The notes under the pieces were generated by a model. That model made no database searches and had not been told where the DNA came from. It saw nothing but the letters and a program-made list of their open reading frames with translations. Of a DNA stretch of 64,000 nt, positions 12,486 to 23,300 are shown piece by piece. The stretch is from Nymphaea colorata. Taxonomy: Eukaryota > Streptophyta > Magnoliopsida > Nymphaeales > Nymphaeaceae. The stretch is from assembly GCF_008831285.2 (NCBI RefSeq), contig NC_045147.1, forward strand, positions 24,018,981 through 24,082,980. Direction: 5' to 3'. Each line of letters starts with the position of its first letter. Position 1 is the first letter of the stretch. A program made the position numbers and the translations under genes.

Positions 12486-15400
12486 ATGTCTCTGAGGCCA
12501 AACGCGAGGACTGAGGTCCGCAAGAAGAGTTACAAAGTCGCCGTGGACGCCGATGAGGCCCGGCGGAAGAGGGAAGACAACATGGTGGAGATCAGGAAGA
12601 ACAAGAGGGAGGAGAATCTTCTGAAGAAGAGGAGGGAGGGTATGCAAGCCCAGGCCTTCGTGCCCACCATGCAGGCAACTGCCATGGAGAAGAAGGTACC
12701 CCTGATCGAACTCTTTGTTGATATTTTGAACTGTCGTTAGTGTCTTGGAATTCATTTCTCTTGATAGATCCGTTTTGTTCGTCGGGGATCCTGTTGCGAT
12801 TTCTTAAAATGTCAGAATGCTATAGGAGGTTTATTTTGGTTGTCGTCGGGGATTGGTAGCGTTTCGAAGTTCGTATTGCATAATCAGTATCTTTTTATGA
12901 TTTATAGTGTTTGATTTGTTTATTAGATTCAATAGCGTTTCGATCTAGGTGTCATTTTCAATTTCTTTCGATAAACAAACCATTAGTTTCTTTTGCTGAT
13001 GATCCTATTTTGTCTGATCTTGTTTGTTATGGTGGAAATCATCATCATCATTAGTTAGAGTCTCTTCCTGCAATGATTGCGGGGGTTTGGACAGAGGACA
13101 GCAACCTGCAGTTAGAAGCAACTACACAATTTAGAAAGCTTCTTTCGATAGGTATATGTTTTTTTCTGCAAGGACCCCTTTGGTTGCCTCTTAGTCTGTC
13201 TCATGTAGTAGGTCTTTTCATTAATCTCTATCTTCTTGCCTTGGCCAGAGCGCAGCCCCCCAATTGAAGAAGTAATTCAAGCTGGTGTCGTACCACGGTT
13301 CGTGGAGTTTCTTACTCGATCAGATTTTCCTCAGCTTCAGGTCCGACTGTCTTTGGGATTTGGTGTATCATAGGGGTTTCGAAGTTGACTTATTATCATA
13401 TGTGTTTATCTTTTCGGTTCTTTGGTCGTTACAGTTTGAGGCGGCTTGGGCTTTGACAAACATTGCCTCTGGAACTTCGGAGAACACAAGAGTTGTGATT
13501 GATCATGGCGCAGTTCCCATTTTTGTTCAGTTGCTTTATTCCTCCAGCGATGATGTCAGGGAACAGGTAACTTTTTGCATTCCTATCACTCTGTAAGAAA
13601 CCTACACCTGAACTGGGCTTTCTAAATTTTCTATTCTTCCCACAATCCTTGTAGGCTGTGTGGGCTTTAGGAAATGTTGCAGGAGACTCTCCAAAATGTC
13701 GAGATTTGGTGCTCAGCCATGGTGCCTTACTCCCATTATTGGCGCAACTAAATGAGCATGCCAAACTGTCCATGTTAAGGAATGCCACTTGGACTCTATC
13801 GAACTTCTGTCGAGGCAAGCCTCAGCCACCATTTGAGCAGGTTATAGTGACATTGCCTTTCCAAGTTGATAGTGTTTTTGGCTACCTATGTGCTTTTTTG
13901 CTGTAACGTCTGTTGGTTCTTAACGCAGACAAAACCTGCACTTCCTGCACTTCAGCGCCTTATTCATTCAGCAGATGAGGAGGTGTTGACTGATGCATGT
14001 TGGGCACTTTCTTATCTTTCTGATGGAACAAACGACAAAATACAAGCAGTTATTGATGCGGGGGTCTGCCCCAGACTTGTTGAGCTTCTTCTGTATGTGT
14101 TTTGTATAATAATGATTTTCTCACGTGTTGATTTTCCTATTTATATTTGTAGTTTCTCTGGATCTCAGTAAGGTTGCTCCTTATTCTTTTCTTTTTTCCT
14201 TTTCAAGTCACCCCTCACCTTCGGTTCTCATTCCTGCACTTCGTACTGTGGGGAACATTGTTACTGGTGATGATCAGCAAACTCAGGTATCTGCTACGGA
14301 ACACAGTTTCTTGTTAAGTGCACATTTTGTTGTTTCGAGAGTTATGTATGTTTTTTTTTTCTTTGGAAAAGATGACATGATCTGGGTACTCTTCTTTTCT
14401 GATTGCCTCTCCATGTCTGCAGTAAATAGGCTATCTATCAGTGCATTTGGAATTTACAACTTGTGTCAGTTATTGACAGATGTGGTTGTACTATAGGGCA
14501 ATTGTGAGACTGTTCTTATTTTGATCTTTTATGGACCCTGATAATTTTTGGTAGATTGCCAATTTGTTTTCCAACTACAACTCAATGCATTTATAAATTT
14601 GGTTTTTTGGTGAGAACGTGTTTTATTATTTGATGCAGGAGTTCACTGTTATAGCTGTTAATTTTTGTTTGGTTTATATATTTTTGTTGAAATTTCAAAC
14701 CTGATACAATCTCAATGATACTAATTTTTAAATTATTGTAAGTATAATGCTGTATATTTTCTTGTTATACACTTTAAAGTGCATGGAAAAAAAAAAATCA
14801 ATGGCAACATATTCCTTTTTCTAGATGCCACTCTTTCTACCCCCTTCTATTAAATGCCAACAAGCTTGAGAAAACAATTTGGTCACTGCTGGAGAAACGT
14901 CCTTGTGAATCTAGAGTTGTCAATGCTTATTGTTGTGAGGGATATATTATTGATATGAAGGCGATTAACATGACTGTCAGTTTCTTTTCCTCTAATGTGG
15001 TACAAACTTCTGAGATGCATAAGGGGATGGTTTTCTTTTCTTTTTTCTTTTTTTTGGTTTCCCCCTTCTTTTCCCTAGTGAATGAAATAATATCTAATGA
15101 TGAATAGACGGATGACTTTTCTGGATATCGAGTTCCAAACTCTTGCAGCTCTGATCTTTTGCATGTTAAATGCCAATTCTTTTCTAATTTTATTTTTTGG
15201 GTAAATAATTTTTTGCTGAATGAGTTTTTGTTTTAAGTTGGTCCTTTTAGTTGGTGCAGTCCTTTTCTCATACAGTAGTTTTTGTTCTTTCGCTCAATGG
15301 ATTTGTTGGTCAATGTTTGTGAACTGGGATGTCACATAAGAATACTTTGTTTGATGGTCCTTTGTACATCCACGATTGGGTTAAGCATTCACATGAAACT

Positions 15401-18400
15401 AAAAAAAGATAAGTCAACAAATAAAGAATAGTGCACACTTGATGCGACATCTTTGATGCTGAATATTCATGGCCTGTTCTGTTTCCTCATTGTCCATTCC
15501 GTTTTGTATGGACAATGATTTGATGTGGGTGGACTGGCTGAGGTGTGACATGTAGCAATGAATGTGGAATTTTGTGCGTTATGTACTATGTTGTCACCTC
15601 ATATCACTATGTCTGGAACTCTAGTAAGTTTTAAACTTCTAGTATTTTATTCTGATCGGTGTGGGTGTTTTTGCAGTTTTATTCTTTTGATATTAATTGT
15701 TTAATAATAGCACTGTAAGATGTAAAAATAGAATTAGCCGAAAGACCGGAAACAGATCATGGTAGTCTCAACTTTCAAGTACTGGGTATTTGAAAAGTAT
15801 GTCACAGTGATGTCAATTTATGCTATGTTCTTAGAATCAGCCTGAATCAGCAGATTTGAATTGAATTGGTGGAAAACAGATTTGGTTCGGTGACCGATTT
15901 GAGGACGTGTGTCAGCTTTTAGTGTTTTTAAAATATTTGCTTAATTTCTGTATATTTTTTATTTATTTTTAAAATGGTTATTTTTAATATTTTTGACCAA
16001 TTTATAACCAATTCATCTGAGTGTGTGAATTGGCTGATGTTGATTCGGTTTAGGAACTTATTTACAAGATTAAACTTATGTGGTAAATATGATTTCTTAT
16101 TTTATCTTTTTCTCAATCGAACTTGTTGCCTTTTCCCCCATTAAACAAGATTTGCTGTTTTTTCCTTTTTCCTGTTACATGTAACTTTTAGTTGCACACA
16201 TCAGTTTTTTTTTGTGACATGTTCTCTTAATTTATACTAAAGTTCTATAATTTTTTTTTCATGATGTATGAGATGACTGGAAGTTAGTACGTATGTTAAA
16301 TGTGGTCTCTTGGTCTTTTCACCATGACGGCAAAAGAAAATATGTTTTGAGATTTCCGCGTAAAAGGTTTCCTTTTACCGAAAACAATATTGGTCTTATA
16401 GGTTTCTTGTTTGTGGTAACCTGTCAAGTGGATTCATTGGGATCGGCAGAGGCATTATGAACTTGTGGAAAAACACATGAAGCACCACACTAAATGCCAC
16501 CCATGACACCTCCAGGAAATTTCTTGTGCGCTGAGAGGGAAGATGAAGCACAACACATACTTAGAAACTAGGGTACTGTGGTAAATATTAGTTAACCAAA
16601 TGACTGTAACCTGAGTAAGGCTGGGCGTTGGGTTGGGTACTTGGCCCGACTCATGCCGAGGGTCTGAAAAAAAAGGCACCAGTGGGTTCGACTGAGCCCA
16701 GTTCGGGCTGATAAAATTTTTTAAATACATATTTTATTGATTTTTATACATAATTATAATATTTTATTATGATTAATTATATTTGCATATTATTTTATAT
16801 TAAAAATATATATTTTTAATTTAATCGGGCTGGGTTCGGGCTTGTGTTTTAGGTGTCAGGCTGGCCTGAGTTTTAGGTGTCGGGTCGGCGTGAGCCTGAC
16901 TCCTTAATGGGCCGGGCTGGCTGGATGCCCAGGCTTAAACCTGAGACAGTTTGAGAATTGGCCTATATCTCAGTAGGTTATATATAAAATTTGAAAAGGC
17001 AAATGGTTTTTTGTAAACATGTCAAACATTGAGCTGTTTGACATTTTTCCCCTGGCATTTCCTGGAACAAGTAAATTGCCTTTATTGGAAGTTGGAACCC
17101 ATGGAACAGCCAGTCCGGCACACTCAACTGTAATGTGTTGACTTTGTTCACTCCCACAGGCATTGCACATAGCAGGAACAAGTTTGTTTGTTTTCCTTCT
17201 TTTGTTGAATGTAAGACTGTTCCGTCCCTTCATTCCACCAGCTTCGTTGTGTGAAAATCCCTGTAACCCCGTCTCTTCTCTCTCCCTGCCCCTCTCTCAG
17301 ACACATGCACACACAGAGACACATATTAAAACTTTCTAGCTTTTTTTTTTCCAGTTGGCATGAAACTGAATTTTGCCTTTACTTTTTTCTCTATTAGATT
17401 CAGCCCTATTTTCTCCTTACTGTAACATGGATGCTAAGTGCTAACACACATTCTCTCTAAACAGTTTATTTCAGTTCTATTTTTCCATTGATATTATATC
17501 ATGGATGCTAGATTTTGTATCATCTGTTGGTTCTTGAGGTTTCGTTCCAAAACTGTCGACACTGTTCTGGACCTTGTCATATACTGAGAAATATCACAAT
17601 CACATTCCTTCTTGCTTTATGGAGTATGTAAACCTTAAATTGTGAAATAACTTGATGTTATTCTCTGATGCAAGGTTCGATCTTATAGATTTTTGTTTAA
17701 TTCTTCAGTATGTGATCAATCACCAAGCACTGCCCTGCTTGTTGACTCTTCTGACACATAATCATAAGAAAAGCATAAAGAAGGAAGCATGCTGGACAAT
17801 TTCCAACATCACTGCTGGCAACAAGCAACAGATACAGGTGCCTTTCGCTCTGTTAAGTTCAATAAGATTACAATGATAATCTTTGCCATCTATGATAGGT
17901 TACAAGAACCTTTGTTAAATTTGTTTAAGAAATCAGTTAAAAAGGATGGTTTGTCTCGCACTCTATATCACTTTACTGGAAAGTTGAAACTGACATTTCC
18001 TTCTATTTGTTGGAGAGGATACGTAACACTGCTCCAAATAATGCTCTGTTTTTTAATATTTCAGGCTGTGATTGATGCTGAGATCATCCATCCGCTTGTC
18101 CAGTTGCTTCAAACGGCTGAGTTTGACATCAAGAAGGAAGCAGCTTGGGCAATCTCAAATGCCACTTCTGGTGGCACGCATGATCAGATAAAGTATGTCA
18201 CAGTGATTTGACTTATTATTACCATGTAAATCGTCCATGCTTGGAAAGACGATTTTGCTTTCCAACCATAAAATCTCTTTTTCTCACCAAGTTGGGTTCT
18301 TGTTATAGGTACCTTGTGAGTCAAGGTTGCATCAAGCCATTGTGTGATCTTCTGGTTTGCCCGGACCCCAGGATCGTGACAGTTTGCCTTGAAGGACTAG

Positions 18401-18681
18401 AGAACATATTGAAGGTCGGGGAAGCGGAGAAAAATATGGGCAATACAGGAGGCGTGAATTTGTATGCTCAGTTGATTGATGATGCTGAGGGTTTGGATAA
18501 GATTGAGAATCTGCAGTCTCATGACAACACAGAGATCTATGAGAAGGCTGTTAAAATACTTGAGACCTACTGGTTGGAGGAGGAAGATGAGACGCTGCCT
18601 CCAGGGGACCAGTCTCAAGTAACATTCCGCTTTGGGGAGACTGAGCTCCCATCTCAGGGTGCAAGGTTTAATTTCTCCTAG
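12486..18681 (+). CDS. IMPA: Importin subunit alpha (karyopherin alpha), 529 aa, ten exons
   Basis: Exons: 12486-12695, 13055-13151, 13249-13340, 13435-13566, 13655-13840, 13929-14092, 14208-14286, 17709-17837, 18065-18192 and 18309-18681. All junctions are GT-AG, and the 1590-nt frame is unbroken. Residues about 4-57 are the Arg/Lys-rich importin-beta-binding domain. Armadillo repeats follow with the NLS-contacting Trp/Asn ladder: W138/N142 (WALTN), W180/N184 (WALGN), W223/N227 (WTLSN), W264 (WALSY), W349/N353 (WTISN) and W391/N395 (WAISN). The C-terminus has the acidic [11 protein letters not shown] segment. The protein binds classical NLS cargo in the cytosol and carries it through nuclear pores with importin beta. 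Length matches plant IMPAs (about 530 aa). Intron 7 is unusually long (14287-17708). The Arabidopsis paralogue it corresponds to is not resolved. Confidence 0.97.
14287..17708 (+). other. Long intron 7 of importin alpha (3.4 kb)
   Basis: Between exon 7 (ending ...ACTCAG) and exon 8 (TATGTGATC). The other coding introns are roughly 90-360 nt. No coding signal is seen. Repeat islands lie at 16618-16945, which suggests growth by insertion of repeats. Confidence 0.85.
16618..16945. repeat. Degenerate GC-rich dispersed repeat within the importin-alpha intron
   Basis: Two GC-rich blocks (about 16618-16712 and 16815-16945) flank an AT-rich core. They contain gttgggttgggtac, gagcccagttcgggct and repeated ttttaggtgtc(a/g)ggctgg or gggtcgg words. 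The first block shares ttgggttgggtac with the copy near 7306-7320. Confidence 0.45.
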
Positions 18682-19880
18682 AGGTAGTAGCCTACCGTAC
18701 GCCTCCAGTGCTCATTGTCTTGCTATGATGCAACTTATGCCAGCGTCTTGTTGTACGCAGAGTGGATGGACCGCATGTCGTCAGTCTGGTGTCGTTGCCG
18801 AGGTCTTCCACTACTGGTTGCAAGGGTACAGCCAGTAGTCGGGTCTTGTTTGATTGTCGGGAGGTATGTCCACGTAGAACTGGCACTCCCTTCGCTGGAC
18901 TCAGCGGTGGTGTGCTGGTCCAGCAGTGGTGGTCAAGGTCGAGGTGGTGGTTCTGCCACTGTCATTGGCGGGTGTCAGGTGGTGAATCGAGGTAAAATAG
19001 TATTATTTTTCTTTGTTCCTCCTATTTTGCCTATCTGTGTAAGGGATGGTCAGGGTTTGGGTTGCCGTAGCTTGTGGGGCTTCTTTTGAGATTCATGTGT
19101 TTTTTAGTTGGAAGGGTCTTTGAGGGGGTCCTCGGAAAAAGATATTGTAACGAGTTCTTTTTAGAAGGTATTAGCTGCTGTCCAACAATGAAGAGTAAGT
19201 CTTTTTATTTGTATGTTGAAATTGCATGTTTTCCTTCCCTTACATTGTACCTTCGGATGCTTTTTGTGGAAACGAGCGTCTCCGCTGTCTTTGGTATGTA
19301 GAAAGGTTTTTAAGATTTGGTCAAACTTCGGAAGCGGTCCCTCTCTCTCTCTCTCTGTGTTTGAGGTTATCATGGTTGGGTTGTGTTTGACCTCCATTGA
19401 GTACAGGAGAAGAAAACAGAAAAGAAACTAAAAATGCCAGTCAGAAGTGGTCAGTATTTCTGCTTCGGCACGCCTTTAATTTTTTAATTTTTTTTGCGGT
19501 AAAAACCAACTTTTCAAGTTTTAAATAATCGGGGATCAGCAGTTACTGTCTGTTAGGCTTCCTTGCCTGAATAACCGAGATGTGTAGCCCAAGATCGATA
19601 GTTTGTACTACCTAATCGGGTCTGCATTTATGTGCTGAAAGTTATGTACTTGAAATGTTCTTTGGTTAATCATTGTTCTCGAATGCACTGGACGATGGGA
19701 AAAATGAAAATGGGTAATCCATTAATGTTTTGCATGAAGCTGATGTTGGGCCTGTTGTTGATCGGATGAACGGGAAGCTGTCTTTGCCTTTTTCAAATGT
19801 GCAGTTAGTACCGACATGCATGCATGAGAGTTCCAAAATTATTTTCTGAATTTTACACAAATGTCTTATAATGTTTTAAA
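18682..19880 (+). other. Importin-alpha 3' UTR and downstream spacer
   Basis: Begins right after the stop codon. The first 600 nt or so are GT-rich and probably transcribed 3' UTR. No poly(A) signal stands out as decisive. A (CT)n tract is at about 19340-19356. No independent gene is supported; open frames at 18715-19089 and 18762-18995 overlap UTR-like sequence. Confidence 0.5.
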
Positions 19881-19881
19881 T

Positions 19882-20760
19882 TGTCATGCCCTGTGTCCTA
19901 GAACTGGGTCCGGCAATAGGTAGTCAACGTCATTGGGATGCCTAGACGGTAGAATGATAGGTATGGCACATGGCTATCTTATATTTACCACCCATCGCAT
20001 CGCTTGCTTACCGCAGGAAGGCGTCGTGGTACAGCAACTGGGAGACAAGAATATCTAAGTCACGGCAAGGAATCCCGTACCGTAGAAATCAAAGATTGCT
20101 AGACATGGAACCATAAAGAAGACAAAAGTGAAACATGGTACGGTAGTTAGGTTCCTGGTAGAACAAGGCGAGTTCGCTAGGCTGCCTGGAAGAGCTCATG
20201 CCATAGAGCGGACGAGGAACAACACATCTTGACTACCCTTTAACCTACAGTTTCCAATCTAACTAAACCGAGTATCCCCAAAATAAACCCCTAGTCACTA
20301 ATTCTCCGTTGTGTAAGCGAAAAATTGGATCCTTTTGCTCGACATTTTTCCAAAGTCTTGTTCATAGGGAACCCGCGGCGCAAAACTAACCTAAAGAAGG
20401 AAACTCACGGTCCTAATCCATAGTAAATCGAGTAACCGAGCAGTTTCAGGTGGCATGGACCACCGCAGGCCTTCTGACCCACTCCTGAACAGCGTACCAG
20501 AGCCATGATAAACTCTCTGCCTCGCAGACAATAGATCGAGTTTGACTAGGTCCATTGACACACGACTCTTTGCATGACCTAAATGGGACCAGGGTCAGGT
20601 ATGGAGAAGCTCGGCCAACACAGACCTCGAAGATGGTAGAAAGTTGGGCCAGATAACGGAGATAACACCTCGTCGGCGCAGCACAGCTGATCACCACCTG
20701 GAAGCCGGCCGGCACTTCGATATATCCTCAGCGTTCAGCCCAAGTCCGACCAGAGCCGCT
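19882..20760. mobile_element. Possible LTR or solo-LTR remnant
   Basis: Starts tgtcatgccctgtgtcctag, which resembles the 5' end of plant LTRs. For about 0.9 kb its base composition is clearly less AT-rich than the flanks, with no convincing ORF. I could not find a matching second copy, a clear terminal CA or a target-site duplication. The call rests on texture and the start motif only. It shares an 18-nt word (19935-19952) with 62981-62998. Confidence 0.25.
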
Positions 20761-21142
20761 TGTCTTCATGTTCATGTTCTTGCTTCCATGAACAGATTTT
20801 ACACCCAGTTCCCTGCTTTCCACAAGCTAAGAAAAATACTGAGAATTAATCACTCCCATACCCTCTCGAATCGTCATACGTTGACAGATGCAATCGGAGA
20901 AAACTGACAAGATCGTCGCACGAACACAAGACAAACAGTTGGCAAAACGCTCGCATCCCGTCGTCTTCACCTCAACCTTCGAATATCGTTGAGATTTTAA
21001 TTGTTTTGGAGCATCTACTAGTGCAGTAATTGGAAAGCAAGATGAGAGAGAAAGACAAAGAGAGAGAGAGAGATCTCTATTTCCGAGCAACTTGGATACC
21101 ATCTTCGTTTCTCCCCTGTTTGAGAATGAGAAAGCGAGAGAG

Positions 21143-21786
21143 TCAAGCATAGACAGAACCGCAGGAGAGCGCCATCAACAGGACGGCGGCCTCTTCCTCC
21201 TCGTTCCCTAAGATCTTAAACTTGAGGGGGACACCAACATGCTTCCTCCTCCCTTGCTTCTCTTTATCTTCCTTCTGAAATCCAAGGGCCGCCGCCGCCT
21301 TCCTCCTTTTCCTGTACCTGATTCCGCAAGCATTACACAGAGACTGCAACCATAAAAAATACATCATCAACATTCAACAATAAAATCCCACGAATAAAGA
21401 TACAAGATACAAACAAGAGAGAAGGAGGAAAACACTGTAATCAAAACATCACTTAACAGACCTTAGGCCCGCGCGGCCCACTCCTCCACAACGGAGTCTT
21501 CGTAGTTTGACAATCGACACAGACTCTAGAAACGCTACTCATTTTCAGCCCATCAACCCTGTCCTCCGCACTCCAAATCTCCTCTTTCCTTTGGACTTTC
21601 TCCTTGAAATAAGATGTCTCAGGCAGCTGATCAAATAATACATCAGTAAGATAATCCCATAAACAAAAGCGAGAGCTACAAAACCAAGACAAAACAGGGG
21701 AAAAGACCAACCTCATTAAGATCGAGATTAAGATGGATAGCACTGCGATCTTCAACTCCTTTAGGGGCCAGGAACGGATGGAACAT
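21143..21786 (-). CDS. LLM-domain B-GATA transcription factor, 146 aa
   Basis: Three exons on the minus strand: 21786-21712, 21626-21462 and 21343-21143. GT-AG junctions keep the frame. A type IV zinc finger, C61-x2-C64-x18-C83-x2-C86, contains TPLWRSGPRGPKSLCNACG and is followed by the basic RYRKRRKAAAA. The C-terminus EEEAAVLLMALSCG has the Leu-Leu-Met (135-137) motif that defines LLM-type B-GATAs (the GNC/GNL and GATA15-17 group), which control greening, germination and flowering downstream of light and hormones. Residues 19-25, LNLDLNE, form an EAR-like DLN motif. The start at 21786 was chosen because it makes exon 1 exactly 25 codons in frame with exon 2. A longer ATG frame at 21839 is out of frame with the finger once the intron is removed. 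The protein is short, as in GATA15-17. Confidence 0.92.
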
Positions 21787-23300
21787 ATCTTCTCTGCCAG
21801 GGCAACTGCTTCAGTGTGACAAGGTTGGATAACTGCCAAGCGGAGATCTCATTCTTTGCGCACTGGACATAAACGAACAATCCTGTTAAGGAAAATTACT
21901 GAAAACGGGATCTGACAACTTCTCTTTCTTGGAGAATAGAGTACAGACGCCGCCAACGTAAGAGATCTCGGCAAGATCAGCCACAGCAAATAGCGGCTTG
22001 CGAGCAGAGGGAAGGAAAGCATCGACCAAGATACGTTAAGGGCAGCTTGAATATATTTATTTGGAAAGAGACATGGAAACACACATTCCCTGGGAGAGGA
22101 AGCCTTGCGGCTCAAGTCTGCGCAAACAGTTTCCTTTTTTTTTAGGGGACTATTTTAGCCATTTGAGTCAGACCCGAAGACGACCAAGCCAAAATCTAAG
22201 GGTGTGCATCAGTGGTTCGTCTCGGGTTCTATCGTTTGAGTCGGTTTTCTCCTCCAAAGTTTAAATGTGAGCAAGAAGACCCACGACTCCCACTTTTCTT
22301 TTTCTTTCTCTTCTGGTTTTCCAAAGTCTAGTCTCTTCTGGTTAGCTGGACAAAGATCTTGTTTACTGGAGAATATTCTTATCAGCAACAATAGACCTTT
22401 TATCGTAATCTATTGTTCATAAGTTGTACACATACAACATTTATTCAGTTTTTCAACGAGGGACATGAAGCCAAGGCTTCTTCTTCCTTGGATCCTGTCA
22501 GCTTGCATAGATAGTTATCGCCACTTGAGCCGCAACATTGGTTTGTCGTTGAGATGGACACAAATGATAACATGCATAAAGGCCAAAGAGAGTATTTCCA
22601 AGTTTAACCCAATTGATGCTTGTTTAATGATGTGCAATCAATTCATGTTACTAAAGGGGAACGAACATGCAACCCGGCTCGGTAAGTTACAGTGTCCAAT
22701 GAGATTCGGAAGGCGAACCGGGAAGCCGATGAGGGCACAAAAGGAAAAAGTCTACATCATCTTTTTAAATATTTAAAAGGGGACAAGCAAGTCATTCCCC
22801 AAAAAGACAATCCCGGAAAAAGGCAAGCAAAAGGCGGAGGGTCAGACGTGGGGAATCGCAACGCTGCGCCGTTGCTGCACTGAAACGTGTCGAAAAGGGA
22901 AGCCATAGAGCAGTAGGGGCAATATGGTCATCCTCGTCATGGAGAATCAACCGTCTTGCGGTTCGGGAGACGTACATTTACGGATTTAGCCCTGTAATGG
23001 CGGTCGACGATGGCCATACCTCCCTGTGAGAACCACACCGACGTCACCCTCTGCGGGCCGGGCACTGCCTGCCTTCTCCTCTTGAGGGCTGGTCAACAAC
23101 CCTCCTTCTTCCAAACACGAAAAAAATAATTTAATAACAATTAAAATTTAAAAATAAATTTTCCGGTAACCGAAGGAAAATGCAGAATTCGCGAAGCGGC
23201 GGTAATGGCATGAAAACGTCCATGGCTTTTTACATGTTTGCCCTTGATTTCTCTCTTGCCTTCTTTTTCCAATTTTTATTTGGCCTGAAAATCAACGTTG
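21787..23300. other. Upstream region of the GATA gene and intergenic DNA
   Basis: On the minus strand, ATAAATATAT at 22051-22060 is a candidate TATA box about 265 nt upstream of the GATA start. No other gene is supported. The 103-codon frame at 22465-22776 (+) has no recognisable features. Confidence 0.4.

Noticed and set aside
21687-21839. Longer GATA N-terminus starting at 21839
   Set aside because: That frame reads through the first intron and contains hydrophobic, unlikely sequence. Splicing 21712/21626 gives a clean DLNE-containing start.
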